The notes below the pieces were generated by a model, which did no database searches, was not told the DNA's origin, and saw only the letters and a list, made by a program, of their open reading frames with translations. The position numbers and the translations under genes are program-made. Below, piece by piece: positions 1 through 11,224 of a stretch of DNA of 64,000 nucleotides. The stretch comes from Pisaster brevispinus. Its lineage: Eukaryota > Echinodermata > Asteroidea > Forcipulatida > Asteriidae. How positions within the stretch are numbered: the first letter of the stretch is position 1; every line of letters begins with the position of its first letter. The stretch covers positions 19,102,592 through 19,166,591 of the forward strand of contig JAMKCF010000007.1 in NCBI GenBank assembly GCA_023634235.1, written 5' to 3'.

Positions 1-272
1 TTAGTGTACCGGTTGACACGGGTGCGGGTAAGTGTGCCTACTGGTTGACACCATGGGTGTGAGTAAGTGTGTCTACCTGTTGACACCATGCATGTGGGTA
101 AGTGTGTGTCTACTGGTTGACACCATGGGTGTAGGTGTGTGTTTCTTGTGGATGACACCATGGGTGTGGGTAAGTGTGTCTAACCGTTGACACCATGGGT
201 GTTGGTAAGTTTGTCTACCGATTGATACCATGGGTGTGGGTAAGTTCGTCTACCCGTTGACACCATTGTGTT
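1..272. repeat. Minisatellite, about 33-34 bp unit
   Basis: About eight imperfect copies of a unit built on TTGACACCATGGGTGTGGG followed by TAAGTGTGTCTACC. Units differ by point changes and small length changes, and the array is cut by the window edge, so its full size is unknown. No coding signal is seen in it. Confidence 0.9.
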
Positions 273-528
273 ATTTACAGTGTTGATGAATAGGATTTTC
301 CTTTAGCGCATAGAACAAAGGAATGTCCATACAGTGACTGCAACACAGAGCGGTGTGTGCCTCCTCACTTTTTAGACTGGGGGAACAGCATATCAGTTGT
401 CCCCCCCCCCCCACTTTGTGATTGACTGTACATTAGAAAATAGCAACAAAATAGAAAAAACACCATTTACTTGATTTAATATTACAATTTTTGTTCAAAT
501 AAAAGAATAACGATTCAACGATGAAGGT

Positions 529-689
529 TTTTATACGCTCTTCAATGGAACACGTGCAGAATGGTATTCGGACCAATTCCTGTTCAGACAATGGACAACA
601 AAGTTCGTCCCAGACATGAACACGCCTCTCCTCCCCCAGGCATGGCACACAAATGCACTGTATTATTTTTCCAGAGTCCACAAGAGCAG
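529..689 (+). CDS. Internal coding exon of an unidentified gene (penultimate)
   Basis: The open frame reads FYTLFNGTRAEWYSD and, further on, PLLPQAWHTNALYYF, a composition rich in aromatic residues that looks like real protein rather than a chance frame. It stops being open exactly at a strong donor (AGCAG then GTGAGT at 690). The donor leaves a phase-2 codon that is completed by the acceptor at 2680, so the two exons join in frame as ...FSRVHKS-R-NVHFNN.... The left edge is uncertain: an AG before GTTTTTATACG (near 528) gives a phase-1 acceptor, and another AG at about 560 would shorten the exon. I do not recognise the family. The rest of the gene would lie left of the window. Confidence 0.5.
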
Positions 690-2679
690 GTGAGTGTGAT
701 AACCAATTTACTAGCTACCAGTCAAAAATTAAAGTTATACTCTCAGTATAGGGCCACGGTATATAAACCACGGCTGTTAACAATCAGGATCCAGGATTAC
801 GTGCTGCTGGACCCATCAAACACTCTCATAATTTTACTAAAGTAATCGTCGTATGCAGTTAGTATTTAAAATGATTAGTAATATGTTTTGTATTCGGTGG
901 AATCTGGGTCTTACATAAGGGATAGCCTGGGTCCAAACCTCATTTGGGTAAATTTTGTTTTTGTTCAATATCACTCCTGTGAATCCCCTCCTGGGGCAGA
1001 TTTCACTGACACTTTTTGATCATCGCAATTGCCGAAACCGATTGCTAAATCCAAAATCCATCCCGACTTAGCGATAGGTTTTGGAGAACGATTTCACTAA
1101 ATCTTTGCGACAAACTTACTCATCGTAAAACAATTGTTAACGATTACAATCTTGAAATGACTCGTTAGTGGCCGCTAAGTGTAAGTTCATCACAAATTTA
1201 TGATAGATTGCGCCACTTTGTGCTTAGATTTTATTAGCGGTGTACGTCTCGACAATAGTTTGCCCGTGAATTAAAGAGTAAAATGGCGTTACGTTTACTC
1301 TTCGAGGTCTTTCACTGGGAGACTCGTGTTACCCAAAATGCATTTGGCCGATGACACCTTTCAGCAACGTGAAAAAGATATTCATCTATTGGGTTCAGTT
1401 ATTTTAACCAGCATTTTGGCCTAAATTTAATGTAGGCCTCATAGCATCCACAACTTTTCATTTCCGATTAAATATCATGTATTCATTTTCAGTAGCAACA
1501 CTTTTCGGGCATTTAGAAATGAATTCTTTTTTGTCAATTAGGCCTAATAATGATTATGCCTTCGGGAAAGTATAATTAGAAAAAAAGTTTTCCCTTTTGA
1601 CGTTCTATGTGTGCTGATGCTTATTTATAGTGTGAGTGTTATCATTTCATAGATTGTGAAAATTCTTTAGGATATCAATATTTCAAACGATTTTTCATTT
1701 TTGTTTGACAGTGTCAGACAATAATTTACAGAAGTCAAAAAACAAAAACCGTCATTCTCATACCCATAAAATTTAACAGGTTTTGTCAAATTTTTATCAA
1801 TCTCAACGTACAATTATTTACAAGATTTTATAAAACTAATAATACTATAGGCCTACAAATGAAACAAGTTGAATTTGATTTCATGTGAAACTTTTTAAAT
1901 GAATGCCTAGAATTTAAGCTAGTTGTACTTTTGATGCACCAGCATGACAATTTACATACTGCAGTTCAATGCAGTTTAAATGAACCGCGGCAACAACATT
2001 TTGACATGTCGACGTCCATATGCGAAGACCGACGGTTTTCTGGAGGTTTATGTCAAAGGTCACTACTTTTAGCCTTGTTTTAGCCTTTTTCCCTCATTGT
2101 GTCATCGCAACTGCGATGACTTAAGTGAAACGCAAAATCAGTGATGTCGCAAGTGCGATGGATTTGCGGTTTGCGATCACATCGCAAGTGTGATAGCGAT
2201 GATCGCAAATGGGGTCTTTAGTGAAATCTGCCCCTCATGATCAAACAGAAAATAGGAACACAATACAATACTATTACGGGTGCCAACGGCACACACCAAT
2301 GAGGGTGGGGGTAGTTTCTGAAGGGCTAGAGCCCCGCCACCCTGGTGGGACCCCGAAAAAATATTAAGGACAAATTGAAGTGTTCAAGTGTAAAGATAGT
2401 ACTACACTTGAATTTGAGATCTGCTGGAGAGTACGCTTTTTCCAAGATGTTTTAAATGGATATACATAAAATCAGACATGCACTTTTAACACTTTTCTTT
2501 TAGTCAGCTTTGCGCAAAGATTAAAAGGGCTTGCAACCCTACCCTTTCCAAATGACATTTATGCCCATGTTAAACTTTAAAAAAAACTGATATAGGCCTA
2601 GCCTAATTGATTATTATGTGACACTGTTTTCACATAACATATGATTATTGGTCGGATCTGGGTTTGCCGCTCACATCAG
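690..2679 (+). other. Putative intron of the unidentified plus-strand gene
   Basis: Runs from a GTGAGT donor to an acceptor reading CTCACATCAG. More than half of it is the terminal-inverted-repeat element at 993-2234. The remainder shows no further exon or RNA gene that I can support. Confidence 0.45.
993..2234. mobile_element. Non-autonomous DNA transposon with terminal inverted repeats, about 1.24 kb
   Basis: The left end GGGGCAGATTTCACT and the right end AGTGAAATCTGCCCC are exact inverted repeats of 15 bases. Weaker inverted similarity continues inward (GATCATCGC against GCGATGATC). No transposase frame is visible, so the element is non-autonomous. Immediate flanks TCCT and TCAT are similar but not identical, so the target duplication, and with it the superfamily, is not settled. 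Confidence 0.75.
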
Positions 2680-2788
2680 AAATGTTCACTTCAACAATGT
2701 CCGCAGTATTATTACTGGAGTCCTCTATTACATTTCTGTGAGCCCCCTCAAGACATTATCCTCGGTGGCCATTGGTGGGCACATGTAG
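2680..2788 (+). CDS. Last coding exon of the unidentified plus-strand gene
   Basis: After the acceptor CTCACATCAG one base completes the split codon of the previous exon. Then 35 codons (NVHFNNVRSIITGVLYYISV, then SPLKTLSSVAIGGHM) run to a TAG at 2786-2788. The stretch from Ile to Val is hydrophobic and could be a membrane segment or a buried helix. The phase agrees with the donor at 690. The stop codon lies only 27 bp from the stop codon of the minus-strand NLR, so the two genes converge and their 3' untranslated regions must overlap. The family is not recognised. Confidence 0.5.
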
Positions 2789-2815
2789 TTTCGAAGACTC
2801 CATCTCCCTCACTTT

Positions 2816-5565
2816 TCAGTAGAGATCAAAGACGTCAAATTTAACTTCATCCAAGTTGGGAAGATGATCCAATGCAGAATCAATGTGCGTCATATCTTCA
2901 TCTGTCAATGACCACCAACTCAAGTTTAGTTTCTGAAGGTTCTTCATCTTCTTTACATGATGGATCCATGATGCAATGGAACCAGCCATGCCCTCATTTT
3001 CCTCAAGATTCAATTCAACCAAGTTGGGCAGATGACACAGTGCAGGGGCAATATGATTCATGTCTTCACCTGTCAATAAACAGTCAATCAAGAGTAGCTT
3101 CTGAAGGTTCTTCATCTCCTTTAAGTGATGGGCCCATGATGCAGCAGAACCAGCCAAGCCCTTGTTTCCCACAAGATTCAATTCACCCAAGTTGGGTAGG
3201 TGACACAGTGCAGCAGCAATATGAGTCATAGCTTCACCCCATAATGAGTAACTGAAGTTTACTTTGTGAAGGTTCTTCATCTTCTTGAAGTGATGGGCCC
3301 ATAATACAGCAAAGTCATTCAAGCCCTCATTGACCCCAAAGTTCAATTCAACCAAGTTAGGCAGATCACACAGAGCAGGAGCAATATGTGTCATATCTTT
3401 ACCTGTCAGAGAGCACAAACTAAAGTGTAGCTCTTGAAGGTTCTTCATCTTCTTGAAGTAATGGGCCCATGATTCAGCAGAACCACCCAAGGCTTCATTT
3501 CCACTTAGACTCAATGCAACCAAGTTGGGCAGATGACACAGTGCAGGAGCAATATATGTCATATCTTTACCTTTTAACAAACATTCAATCAAGAGTAGCT
3601 TCTGAAGGTTCTTCATCTTCTTTAAGTGATGGGCCCATGATGCAGCAGATCCACCTAAGCAATCATTTCCCTCAAGGTTCAATTCAACTAAGTTGGGCAA
3701 ATGACACAGTGCAGGAGCAATATATGTCATGTCTTTACCTGTCAATGAACATACAATCAAGTGTAGCTTCTGAAGGTTCTTCATCTTCTTGAAGTGATGG
3801 GCCCATGATGCAGCAGAAACAACCGGATATGAGGTTGCTCCCGATAATGCAGCATATTCTTCACTATTGTCATACAATCTGCATCTATGCAATGTCACTG
3901 ATGAAAGATCCACCATTAAACTCATACAGTATGCCAAATCTGACATACACCCACCCAAGTGACAATATTGTATCTTTGTTGAATGTACCTTGTCAAGATA
4001 ATCAGTTTGTTTGTTTCTCGTTGTGTAGGTATGAACAGCTTGAAGAAAGTATATAAATGAGTTAAGACTGTCCCTGTTCCACCCATCAATAAATACAGTA
4101 TCTGTTAGAACAGACTGTATGAATTCCATAGGAGGTAAATCTTTTGACTGCCCCTCAAAGTAGCAGTTAAGGCCTAACTGCACGAGGGGAGTCAATTCAT
4201 ATAGATGCTTGTGTTCTCTCTTGAACTGGTAAGATTGAGCCAGTGTTTGTAAAATGCTTCTTGTACATGCCATATTGTCACCAGCACAAAACCGCAAAGC
4301 ACATTCAAAACCATTGCTTTCAGAGTTGATCATTTTATCCAGGTTCTTCTGGAATTCCACTGTGTCTGTTTCTAAGCTTTGTAGGTATTTACCCGCACAA
4401 AATTCTTGAAAAGTCTCGTACAGGAACTGAATGCAGTACTGACTTTTTATTCCCTTCAAGACCTTTTTTCTTGTAAGAATACCTGCTTTCATGGCCGATT
4501 CTAGCACACTTGGTTCAAACACTTCTTCAGGAAAAGCCAGCAGTTGTTCTGGAGCAAGAAGATCTTGCAAACCAATTTTTCCAAGTGCCTTTGTAACTTC
4601 TGATATTTCTTCTGCTGACATATGCCTGATACTCTCATCAGTTTTTCTGTGATAGATGTACTCCAAAGCCCCAATGTAGAAACGGGACAGTGTTTCTGGG
4701 AGTGTAGAATTGTCTCTCCACAAAATACACATAAATAGAAGTAGCATTGGACTTGTTGCCAAATCAGATAAAACATTTGAAGATTTGATCTTCTGAAGAA
4801 GCCCTTCAGCTTTGTATAGTTCTTTTGAGTAAAATTTGGTCACATAGTTCTCGATACCTTCCTCATCAAAGCCTTCAACCACCACCTGTGTGAAAGGGTC
4901 TTGAACCAATGACCTTGTCACTAAATTACTATAGTGAGAGGTGCGAGTTGTAACAACTACATAACAATCTCTGCCTTTCTTACGGTTGAGGATCTTTAGA
5001 ATTGAACCAAATAAGGCTTCATTAAGGGCATGTATAGGGGTCATTAACTCACCAAAGCAATCCAACAAGATAAGCACTTTCTCTTCGTTATCCTTGATAA
5101 ACGAACCCAAAGCACCTTTATCTATCTTGGTATCTTCAGCCAAAAGTTGTTCAAAAATTGAGTCAATTAGTTCTGTGCTTTGTTCAACAGCACTCATTCT
5201 TAAAACAAATACAAGCTGAAACTGCTGTAGTGCTTCATTACATGCCCAATCATAAGCCATCTTATCTATGATGGTAGACTTCCCTGTACCAGCCAACCCA
5301 TTCAAAACAACCCGTTTTATAGGATCACCATTTCTTGTTGTTTGAAGAAAAATATCCTTATATGATTCCAGTTTTTCTTCAGATTTCTCCAATGGTAATC
5401 CTGTAAAGATATCTTCGATATGTTTTGTGTCATCATCCACCCATGGTATCAGCTGCACATAGCTACCTGTGGTCCTATAACGACTTCCTAATGCCTTTTT
5501 ACAGCTCTCTGATGCGACATGGGCTTGATCATTTGATGGATGGGCTCCTTGCTCACTTCCGTCAA
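2816..5565 (-). CDS. NLR immune receptor: NACHT plus leucine-rich repeats, single large exon
   Basis: Intracellular NOD-like receptor, a STAND ATPase that in animals senses danger or microbial products. Residues are numbered from the Val codon at 5458. A linker (SRYRTTGSYVQLIPW) leads into NACHT: Walker A GLAGTGKST at 54-62, Walker B ILLDCFGE ending at Glu137, sensor-1 TTR at 170-172, and a winged-helix motif FLYETFQEFCAGKYL at 345-359. Six repeats of 56 residues (549-873), each two LRR turns of SWAHHxKKMKNLQKL and LCHLPNLVELNL type, finish the protein. The open frame continues upstream of 5458 to an acceptor (TTTTCAAGCAG) at about 5566 and starts in phase 1, so 5458 is not the true start. 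Odd points: the usual D-G-x-D-E of Walker B reads D-C-F-G-E, and the winged-helix His is Tyr347. The exon is intact, with no stop or frameshift. Earlier exons are proposed at 16757-19010. Confidence 0.93.
2830..3814 (-). repeat. Six tandem 168-bp units encoding paired LRR turns
   Basis: Trp codons of the SWAHH motif recur every 56 residues (552, 608, 664, 720, 775, 831); only the fourth-to-fifth step is one residue short. At DNA level the units are very similar, so this tract is prone to unequal crossing-over. The variable positions lie mainly around the NLEGNxxLGGSA turn, the expected surface of the LRR solenoid. Confidence 0.9.
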
Positions 5566-6985
5566 CTGCTTGAAAACAACAAGTATAATATAAAACAATT
5601 AATCATGATTCAACGACAACATAACTAAATTCAGGACAACGTTCAGAGAGAAGAATGTAGCCTTATACAGCGTATTTCTGTAATGGTAATACCATGGCTT
5701 AATAAGCATCGATTTACAAGTATATTATTCTAGAACCTGACCATTTAATATCAACCGCTGGTTTTTAATGCTAGAAAAAACTCTGCTAGCATGGCTTATG
5801 ATTTATTGTGGTAAATGGAATGTTTAGGCTAACATCTGTTGGCTTTCGCCATTCTGGAAAATCAGAACTCACAAACTCATTCATGGACAAAAACAAACTC
5901 TTCACCTGTGCAGAACAAGACAATTCTGAGTGAACATTGAACATTGAAAGGTTTCCACATTTAGCACTTACAGCGGTGAATACAGCCATTTGTAATTCTG
6001 GACTTTGTTTTCTAATTCTGATATTGCTGGAATTTCAAATAGGCAATATTTGTTTTATCCATTGCTAAAGGAAAAAAATTTTCACATTTGTGAGGATAAT
6101 TCCTCTAGAAAATTAGTAGTTCACAAAAAAACTATAATCTTGGTGGCAAAAATAAGCTTTTGCTGCCATAAACTTGGATAACAAATTTTGATAACCAGCA
6201 TTACCAAAATGGCATCTGTAAAGAAGATAATGTCATGTTCAGCACCACATGGTGGAAAAACTTGTGATGCTTTTAAAAATCTAAAATATGTATATCAGAA
6301 ATATTACTGATTTCTCACAAACATGTCACACATGTTTTGGCTTTAGTATAGTATGAGAGATTTTGTTGTGTAGGAGTTTGGGGAAATTAATTTCCCTTAC
6401 CCTTGTTATATCAATCCTAACTTTGGCCAAGAAGAAATTTAATGTCATACATATTAGGGTTGAAGAAATTCAACGTAAAATTGATAGCCCTACCGGGCCC
6501 TTAACGTTTGTCGTTTTTACTGAATTACGCTAGATTTTTTAGTTGCATGAATAACAAACTGTATAAACACTCTTATTTTTATTTTCAAAGAAACTGGCAG
6601 GAAGCCAATAGTTTTAACAACAGATTTTGAACATTTTTCTTAATGATGACATTTCAGTTAGCAGGCTTAAACTCTTTGCATAACTTGTTTAATCTTCAAA
6701 CAAAAAATGTTTCAGGTTGAATCTATTAATCACCAACACTGTACCATCTGAACCAAATCATCAGGATATGGATTATTAATTGTGACTGAGTCACATTAAA
6801 AAATGAGTATCTGTAGAAAAGGGAGAAGGCAAAGACAAAACGTTAGTCATTAGGAACTTAGGAACCTTAAAGAGAAAGCACTACGTTATTCGTATGATCA
6901 AGACAACTATACTCTACACATTAACCTGTAACATTCCAAAAGGTTTAGTGGTTTAATTTGACCCAGCCCGTGGGTCTCCGCCTAC
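5566..6985 (-). other. Sequence upstream of the NACHT exon (intron), duplicated elsewhere
   Basis: On the minus strand this precedes the NACHT acceptor. It matches 9505-10720 over its whole length, and 6590-6780 also matches 15045-15240. It contains an unusually well-kept block at 5820-6065. No exon with consistent phase could be assigned inside it. Confidence 0.6.
5820..6065 (-). other. Strongly conserved block inside the duplicated NLR intron
   Basis: This block and its counterpart at 9690-9945 differ at only a few bases over roughly 240 bp, whereas neighbouring parts of the same duplication carry many substitutions and indels. On the minus strand it holds an open frame beginning MAVFTAVSAKCGNLS in both copies, with a possible donor (GCT then GTAAGT) just inside it. 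It may be an alternative first exon or a regulatory element. The frame itself matches nothing I know. Confidence 0.45.
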
Positions 6986-7004
6986 CCCAGTTTGCACTTC
7001 ATTA

Positions 7005-7443
7005 ATTCCTCCCTAGAGAAGAACATGAGGCCCTTAAGACTCTATGAGCATGGAAAGACATCATCATCGAAACAGCTGACAAGGGCTCTACTGCAATACA
7101 TCGATAAAACCATGAGACAATTATTAACTTAACAACCAAACTAACTTTAAACCCCTTGACACTGATCCAGCAGGCACCTTTTCCAAAGGAAATTGAACTA
7201 ACATTGGCCGAAATGCATGACCGCGACCACTTCTCCAAGAAAGCTCAGAAGTTTCTTTCCCCAGTCGACTGTAACAGTCAGATTGTACCTTATGCCAAAG
7301 ATACATAAACCAGACAACCCAGGGAGACTTATATGGCAATGGTTCCCTCACTGAGAGTATGCGCATTTTTTTGTCGACAGTTTTCTCAAGCTATTAGTGC
7401 CACAGATTCCATCATATATTTATGACACCCATGAAGTATCCTG
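7005..7443 (+). pseudogene. Penelope-like element, reverse transcriptase fragment
   Basis: Several frames together give the Penelope reverse transcriptase signature: WKDIIIETADKGS near 7048, then MPKIHKPDNPGRLI near 7290, then FVDSFLKLLVPQIPSYIYDT ending near 7427. Stops and frameshifts separate the blocks, so it is a dead fragment. In this family the PKIHK-PGRPI block is part of the fingers and palm of the reverse transcriptase. No GIY-YIG endonuclease part is visible. Confidence 0.8.
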
Positions 7444-7449
7444 GAATTA

Positions 7450-8866
7450 TCCCTCATGGCCTGTGTCTCAGAAAGACTCTCCTAACCAAACTTCTACTGC
7501 TTGGCTTCAAGTGCCAATCCCTGTCCAAACTGATGGCATACGTGTGAAAGCGAGTAGCTGGCGCCTGAAAACCAGATCGCTCCGGGCAGGCGGGGTTCGT
7601 TAGCCATGGGAGGTGGTCCCCCAAGGAGAAGAAAAACTCTGATTTCAAACTAAGGAGCTCCTGTCAAGAAGGCGCTGCGCTGCACTGTGGCGACTACTCA
7701 TGTTTTGCACTGTGCTCTGTCTTGTTTTATCTTTTTGTACATTTTTTGTACATTTTTATCTGGATTTCATATTTTTGGGTCTGTTCGAGTGCAGCATCAT
7801 GTCCTCGGGCTTAATGCTGGTGCAACAGTTTTTCGTGGTGATATTAATTTATGGTGTTTTTAGAGAAATTTATGCACAACCACCACCTGATGGAGTTGGC
7901 AGCTTCACGAATGCCCGAACGGGGGCCATTGTGTACCAGCGGAACGCATTGTTAAAACTCAGGTCACAAGTCACTTCGCCATTTTGTGATTTTCCTGAGG
8001 ACTGTAGCTGTCTAAAACGCCCTATAGGAGGCTTAAAAGCAAGACTTCGACGTCGTAAACATAACCCACCATTGCCATCTATTGTCACAGGTAACTGTTG
8101 CTCACTTAGAAACAAACTGGATGAATTACAGGTATGTTCTAACTACCATTATGAATATCGAGAAAGCTGCATGATGTGCTTTACTGAAACATGGTTCAAG
8201 GACACAGATAGCACACAATCCACCGACATTGAAGGTTTTATTTGTGAGAGAATGGACAGAACTGCAGAGTCCGGTAAATCCTGTGGCGTTGGAGTGTGCA
8301 TTTATATTTTTAAAAAATGGTGTAACATTATTAGTGTCAAACATCGTTACTGCTCGGAAGACATTGAACTACTAAGTGTCAGTCTACGCCCTTATAATCT
8401 ACCTAGAGAATTCAACCAGTTGTTAGTCACCATTGTATATATATACAACCTACAGCAAATGTGAACATTGCATATGCTAAGATTCGTGAGATCACGCAGC
8501 AATTTGAAACACAGTCACCTGACTCAGTTAAACTAATCCCCAGGGACTTCAACAGCTGTGACTCAAAGACAGTGCTGCCTCACTATCATCAATATGTCGA
8601 TGATCATACAAGAGGAAATAGCACACTAGATAAATGTTACGGAAATATCGAACATGCCTACAAAGCTCATTCAAAAGCTGGACTTGGTTCATCGGATCAC
8701 GACATTGTACATATAGTTCCTGTCTATAAACAAAATCTTAAACAGGAAATACCACAAGTGAAACAGGTCAGGGAGTTTTAAAGGACCGTTTTCAGTGGTC
8801 TTTAAACACTTTCACAGTTCCCCAAATATGGAAAACTGCAGATGTCATTCCTGTTGCAAAAACATT
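7450..8866 (+). mobile_element. CR1/L2-like non-LTR retrotransposon remnant (endonuclease and a scrap of RT)
   Basis: The frame at 7700-8464 encodes an apurinic-type endonuclease: SLRNKLDEL, then CFTETWFKD, then GVGVCIYIFKKWCN and VSLRPYNLPREF. A frameshift in a TA run near 8455 passes into NIAYAKIREI, DFNSCDS and LGSSDHDIV, the last being the usual endonuclease SDH motif. About 20 codons after that come VPQIWKTADVIPVA in another frame, a piece of the reverse transcriptase start, showing an internal deletion near 8780. The element ends abruptly against the NLR pseudogene. It is not able to move by itself. Clade assignment (CR1/L2 rather than Rex1) is by resemblance only. Confidence 0.8.
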
Positions 8867-9504
8867 ACCCTCATCAGTTTTTCTGTGATAGATGTACTCC
8901 AATGCCTTACTGTAGATACGGGACATTGTTTCTTGGGAGTGTAGAGTTGCCTCTCAACAAAATACACATCAATAGAAGTTACATTAGACTTGTTGCCAAA
9001 TCAAATAAAACATTTCAAGATTTGATCCTCTAAAGAAGTAACATTTTATCACATAGTTCTCGATACCTTCCTCACCAAAACCTTCCACCAGACCTGTGTG
9101 AAAGGGTCTTGAACCACTGACCTGGTCACTAAATAACTATACCGAGAGGTGTGAGATGAAACAACTACAAAAACAATCTCTGCCTCACGTACGGTTTAGG
9201 ATCTTTAGAATTTAACCAAACAAGATTTCATGAAGGTCAGATATAGGGGTCACTAATTCGTCAAAGCCATCCAACAAGATCAGTACTTTCTCTTTTAGAT
9301 TTCACCATTGTTAATTCTGTATTTGGTATATTTGATATGTTTTGTATAATGAGTACTATAGTATCAGTTGCACGTAGTTACCTGTGGTCCTATAGCGAGT
9401 TCTTAATGCATCTCTACAGCTCTCTGCAGCGACCTGGGCTGGATTTTTTGTTGGATGGGCTCCTTGCTCAATTCCGTCATCTGATTGAAAACAAAAAGTG
9501 TAAT
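8867..9504 (-). pseudogene. Second NLR copy, broken NACHT exon
   Basis: This matches the NACHT-coding part of the intact NLR exon (about 4633-5110 and 5383-5565) in the same orientation. A deletion of roughly 280 bp removes the segment that encodes Walker A and its surroundings, and several frameshifts and stop codons are present. All LRR coding sequence is missing, replaced by the retroelement remains to its left. It cannot encode a working receptor. It shows that the receptor locus duplicated before the second copy decayed. Confidence 0.88.
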
Positions 9505-10720
9505 ATGGAACATTTTAACATGATTCAACATCAAAATAACTATTCAGAGAAGGATATAGCCTTCTATAGTTTTTTTTATTAGTAATACCATGGCTTAAAA
9601 TAGCACGATTTACCAGTATGTTATCCTAGAGCCTGACCATTTAATATCAATTGCTGGTGTTTAATGCTAGAAAAGCTATGCTAGTGAATGGAATGTTTAG
9701 GCTAACATCTGTTGGCTTTCGCCAACCTGGAAGATCAGAACTCACAAACTCATTCATGGACAAAAACAAACTCTTCACCTGTGCAGAACAAGACAATTCT
9801 GAGTGAACATTGAACATTGAAAGGTTTCCACATTTAGCACTTACAGCGGTGAATACAGCCATTTGTAATTCTGGACTTTGTTTTCTAATTCTGATATTGC
9901 TGGAATTTCAAATAGGCAATATTTGTTTTATCCATTGCTAAAGGAAAAAAAAATTCACATTTGTAAGGATAATTCCTCTAGTCAACTAGTAATTTTTCTC
10001 AACAAAGCTATAATATTGGTGGCAAAAATAAACCTTTGCTGCCATAAACTTGAATAACAAGTTTTGATAACCAGCATTACCAAAATGGCATCTGTAAAAA
10101 AGATAATTCCATGTTCAGCACCACATGGTTGAAAAACTTGTGATGCTTTTAAAAATCTAAAATATATATCAGAAATGTTACTGAAACACAGATTTTTATG
10201 TGACAAGTAAAGGCTTTCATTTTCATCAAACAAAACATGGAGTAAACATAGTTTTTTTAAACCTCAATAAAGGAATGTCAAAACAAGTTCCAACAAACAA
10301 TAATGTAAAAGCATTTTACAACAAACAATAATTTAAAAGCATTTTACAGATCTTTTACTCAACTCAATCTTCACACCTTCCCAAAGGTCTGATTTCCAAC
10401 AAACATCTCACACATGTTTTCGCTTGAGTATAGTATGAGAGATTTTGATGAGTAGGAGTTTGGGGAAATTAATTTCTCTTACCCTTTTTACTGCATTAAG
10501 CAGTACCATCTTAGGCCTAACCAAATCATCATGATTTGAATTATTAATTGTGACTGAGTCACACTAAAAAGGGGTATCTGTGGAAAAGGGAGAAGGCAAA
10601 GACAAATGTTAGTCATTAGGAACTAGGAACCTTAAAGAGAAAGCACTACGTTATTCGTATGATCAAGACAACTACTCTACACACTAACCTGTAACATTCC
10701 AAAAGGTTTAGCAGTTAAAG
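9505..10720 (-). repeat. Duplicated upstream region of the NLR (copy 2)
   Basis: Aligns in order with 5566-6985, including the conserved block at 9690-9945 and the shared end near GCACTACGTTATTCG. It lacks part of the stretch equivalent to 6420-6720 and carries a private insertion near 10240-10380. It documents a segmental duplication in direct orientation. Confidence 0.88.
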
Positions 10721-11224
10721 TTCACAGCCATGATCCAAGTGGGATTTTTTTGCTTAGATTATTGTTAGTGGAATTTTAGACTTAATTGTTTAGAAATTGC
10801 TTTTCATTTTCAAGATTTCCTTATTCGTAGGATACTTGAAATTTCCCAAATTTTTTAACAAGGGTTTTGGGACTTAAAGTTGTTTTCATCAAAATCCGTT
10901 GATATAATCCATTGAAATAAATTTTGTTATCAGGCTGTACATCAGTACAAAGGTTTAAAATATGATCACCTGATGGTACACAAATTATAAACCTGAAATT
11001 GTTACATAAGTTCCTTGCTCTGTTGATACTTTTTGGTAAAACCCTGTTTTTCTAAACAGTACATTCCATACAGTACATGACATAAACTTTTATAGTGTCC
11101 ATTTGCGAATGCTGCAGCCAGAGATGTAAATTTAGTCTTCGCCTTACGAACAATTCACACCGTTTCGCAACCATTTCCATTCCTACTTCCTCATAGGGGA
11201 CATTGACCTTGTCGACAGAGGGCG
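10721..11224. other. No feature recognised
   Basis: AT-rich single-copy-looking sequence. I see no exon with paired splice signals, no RNA gene and no repeat shared with the rest of the window. Confidence 0.5.

Noticed and set aside
2872..4056. Plus-strand frames antisense to the NLR LRR exon
   Set aside because: They are shadows of the repeated LRR coding sequence on the other strand.
5786..5989. Annotating MAVFTAVSAKCGNLS... as a coding exon of the NLR
   Set aside because: Possible acceptor and donor pairs give phases that do not match the NACHT exon; kept only as a conserved block.
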